Shown here: positions 61,461-64,000 of the stretch, piece by piece | How the letters are laid out: every line of letters starts with the position of its first letter | Numbering within the stretch: position 1 is the first letter of the stretch | Assembly (NCBI GenBank): GCA_009617715.1 | Contig: VTFK01000020.1 | Coordinates: forward strand, 310,001-374,000 | DNA length: 64,000 bases | Direction of reading: 5' to 3' | Origin: Plectrocnemia conspersa | Lineage: Eukaryota; Arthropoda; Insecta; Trichoptera; Polycentropodidae | The notes under the pieces: generated by a model | What the model saw: only the letters and a program-made list of their open reading frames with translations | What the model was told of the DNA's origin: nothing | Databases searched by the model: none | Position numbers and translations under genes: made by a program

Positions 61461-62342
61461 CATGGTAGAGTACGCTCGGGATAAGGATTCCGGTTTGTTA
61501 TTGTGTGCGTGAACTGTGTGGCTCAAAACAATTTTGCTCAGAATATTTTATTTTTATTTTAAAAGAAAATATATGTTTATTAATCATACATACATCTGAG
61601 CTAAGTTGGAAATTTCAACGGACAATTAAAAATATATTATATAATCGAAGAAACCAGACATTGATGTCATTAATTAAATATTTGCAAAACTCAAAATCTT
61701 TCACTAGTCAAAAAAATAATGAAGTCTTTAGCTATTCTTCAAAAGAAAAAAGATATAAAATGGGGAAAGAAATTATTCGCAGATTGTTTAATGGCTCGAC
61801 GACTCTATTAAATCATTAGAATCCATTGAATAAATTAAAAAATTATCATTGGCGCAACGATAAGATTAATAACTTTTTTAAGTCTTACAGAGAATAGTGT
61901 AAAAACCAACAACGTACGGATTAATGAAAAAATAATTAAAATATTTTAATCCACGGGTAAGAAAACGAATAACTTACAGTGTATATTTGAAGCCTTGATA
62001 CCAATTAACCCAGATATGACCAAGAAATTTTGTTCTCTTCAAATTTAATTTATAAAAAAAAAACCAATGGCACGAGTTTAGTGACCTACCCATGGGACAG
62101 TGGGCATATATGGGTTAAACCAATATCAATACAAAATTATTTAAAATAAATCACTAGAGAACATCGAACTTCTGTGCCACACTGCACTTTAATGACGAAT
62201 ACCAGCGTTGACGAATCAGCGACTGTCCTTGAAAGAGAAAGCGAGACAACGAAGTACACGCTACATCGCTTCTCCCTCTCATATACATGTACACGAACAC
62301 AATAACAAACCGGCATCCTTATCCCGAGCATACTCTACTATG
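61461..62342. mobile_element. ~880-bp DNA element with ~50-bp terminal inverted repeats
   Basis: The left end (61461-61512) contains GTAGAGTACGCTCGGGATAA and CCGGTTTGTTATTGTGTGCG. The right end (62291-62342) is its inverse with about four mismatches. Between them is a 104-codon + frame (61505-61819; SLIKYLQNSKSF, FSYSSKEKRYKMGKEIIRRL) that may be a transposase remnant, hAT-like at best. A nested TTAA MITE lies at 62007-62116. I could not find a matching target-site duplication, so the superfamily is open. Confidence 0.75.
62007..62116. mobile_element. Small TTAA-target MITE (110 bp) nested in the 61.46-62.34 kb element
   Basis: Left end TTAACCCAGATATGACC, right end GGGCATATATGGGTTAA: a 17-base inverted match with two mismatches and TTAA at both edges. 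Confidence 0.75.
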
Positions 62343-62464
62343 AATTTTATGATGAAATTGAATCATCTCTTATTGTATTTCTAAAAAATACGATTAGTAT
62401 AACTTCATTTTTAAATCAGTTACACAAAGGACTTAATATGATAAGACAAAGTTTGTTGTTATTA

Positions 62465-62745
62465 TTTTACGTCATTTCAGTTTTTTTCGGGGGGGCATAA
62501 GTTGGCCAAGCAGTGGTAGTTTTTTTTTAATATTTCGATTTCATTAAGATTCATAGTATTTCATTAAATGACATTTGTTTTTCTGGCCAAATTAAAAAGA
62601 GAACAAATGCCTCTATCTGCCCTTCCCCCAAAATGGCGTACGTGCTTAGAATCAACGTCAAAAGCAATAAAATCGTGCCGGGCCATTCATATTAGGACTT
62701 TTTATAACAATATTACGATTTTTAATATCAAGATAGAGACTTTTT
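62465..62745 (+). mobile_element. Hairpin composite element, locus G (end block plus arm start)
   Basis: End block from TACGTCATTTCAG (62469) to AAAATGGCGTACGTGC (62645), then the arm start with CGTCAAAAGCAATAAAATCG and TTATAACAATATTACGA. It is truncated at the 62.72 kb dispersed repeat. Confidence 0.75.
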
Positions 62746-64000
62746 TTATAAAATTAAAAGAAAATAATTTTTTTATATTCATTTATTTCGTACCCCTTAA
62801 TTTATTAATATTATTTTATATATATATCATTTACATTCATTTAAATTTAAAAAAATACATAATTATAATTTTTAGGTTGCCCAAATGCGTCATGATTATT
62901 GAAACAATTATTTAACAAAACATAATTATTTTATTAAATATTTAAATATAAAATTTAAATTTTTATAATGCACACCTAAAATGCTACTTTCCTGTTGTTA
63001 GGAGGGTAAAATTTATTTAAAAAAAATATTTATACATTTTATTTATATTATAAAATTATAAATGACATATTTTTAAGTAGCTTCAATGCAGAGAGTTATT
63101 TATGGAGTGTTCACTGTTCTGAGAAACGCTCACTCGCGACTGCTCGTTCGCACCCAACACATATTTATGTAGCAAAACGATTTTTATTTTGGTGTACCAA
63201 TGAACACAAAAAACAGGTTCTTGCAAGAATTTCAATTTGAACATGTAAATTTTCGAATATATAATTGTATATAAATAAATAAATATATATTTTTTTAGAA
63301 TGAATTTGACCCCTGATAACAGGAAAGTATTCCTAAATTCGTGCACCACCCCACATATGTTTAAGCTTACATAGCTATCGCTGATAATATCCTCATTGTG
63401 TTTTCTCAAGCACTGACGTCTTGGCCGCGAAGTGCAAGAATAAGGGACGTGATCGCGATTAACGGATTATTGAAACCACTTCTTAGTTACTTTAAAACGT
63501 GATTTATTGAATAGACTTTATGCTGGCAATGAAATTAATTGTATCGCAACGCTCTTAGAAAAAAGTACTAAGATACAGATACCTGAGAAATTTATTTAAA
63601 TCCTATCCACTAACAAGAATTACTTAATTGTAAAAATATGCACTTATAACTCCAAAACTGCTTTTCTACCATGTATATTGTTATAGTATAATAAAAAAAA
63701 TAATATGAAATATGTTTATTTATAAAACAAGATAAATAATTTGTAATGGTACAAAAATAGAAACAAATTACGGCATTAAATTATAGCAATAAATTAAATG
63801 GCCAGTTTTTTTATTAATAAATGGTTATTAATCTTTTAATAAAACTGTCAGCAATATTAATAATAAATAGTCATTGATTATGAATAAATATCCACTCACT
63901 AACTTTGTCATAAATGAATAGTAACTTTTATTAAGTATATCTTCGATATGATATGACAAACATGACAATAAATATAAAAAAATGGATTCTTAAATAATTA
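62720..64000. other. AT-rich right end of the window
   Basis: Contains a partial reverse copy of the 6.5-kb repeat (62720-62840) and the 15.2-kb repeat fragment (62877-62915). From 62916 to the end no gene or repeat was recognised; a 108-codon - strand frame (63083-63409) has no motif. Confidence 0.5.

Overview
This is a eukaryotic, almost certainly insect, nuclear window. It is strikingly A+T-rich by eye. Only the first ~12.4 kb holds recognisable genes; the remaining ~51 kb is intergenic or intronic sequence built largely from old transposable elements. The evidence for an insect is the intron-split Mi-2, DONSON and Sec20 genes with short AT-rich introns, mariner relics, hAT and TTAA-target MITEs, and tRNA-derived SINEs. 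I cannot name the order.

Genes (1-12.4 kb). The 3' end of Mi-2 (CHD3/4-type chromatin remodeller) runs off the left edge on the + strand. It is convergent with a complete nine-exon DONSON gene (replication fork protection; Drosophila humpty dumpty) on the - strand, 9984 to 2107. Exon 8 of DONSON carries an apparent one-base frameshift at a GGGG/CCCC tract. DONSON is divergent from a complete five-exon Sec20/BNIP1 SNARE gene on the + strand (11407-12364). The ~1.4 kb between the two start codons holds a short hairpin and an unresolved GC-rich island.

Repeat landscape (inside the DONSON introns and from 12.4 kb to the end). The dominant family is a composite element seen at seven loci or more. 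Its parts are a ~180 bp end block with GGGACGTCATTTC ends, a ~160 bp arm, a long near-perfect hairpin of up to ~230 bp, and a several-hundred-bp tail with further small palindromes. At 32.6-33.2 kb the arm is amplified in tandem. At 52.2 kb a copy has inserted into a LINE. Other residents are TTAA-flanked MITEs, a hAT MITE with a perfect 8-bp target duplication, a Tc1-like MITE, an ~880 bp element with ~50 bp inverted ends, mariner transposase relics, non-LTR retrotransposon tails, tRNA-derived SINEs, and several arrays of diverged tandem repeats.

A few GC-richer patches look unlike the repeats and may be promoters or first exons of genes lying mainly outside the window or with very long introns: 22.3-22.7 kb (-), 46.05 kb (+), 47.38-47.56 kb (-), 60.6-61.03 kb (+), and less clearly 10.8-11.1, 15.9-16.2 and 34.5-34.8 kb. 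I see no CRISPR array, operon, true tRNA or rRNA gene, or bacterial sequence. All repeat relations were found by eye and coordinates of old elements are approximate.
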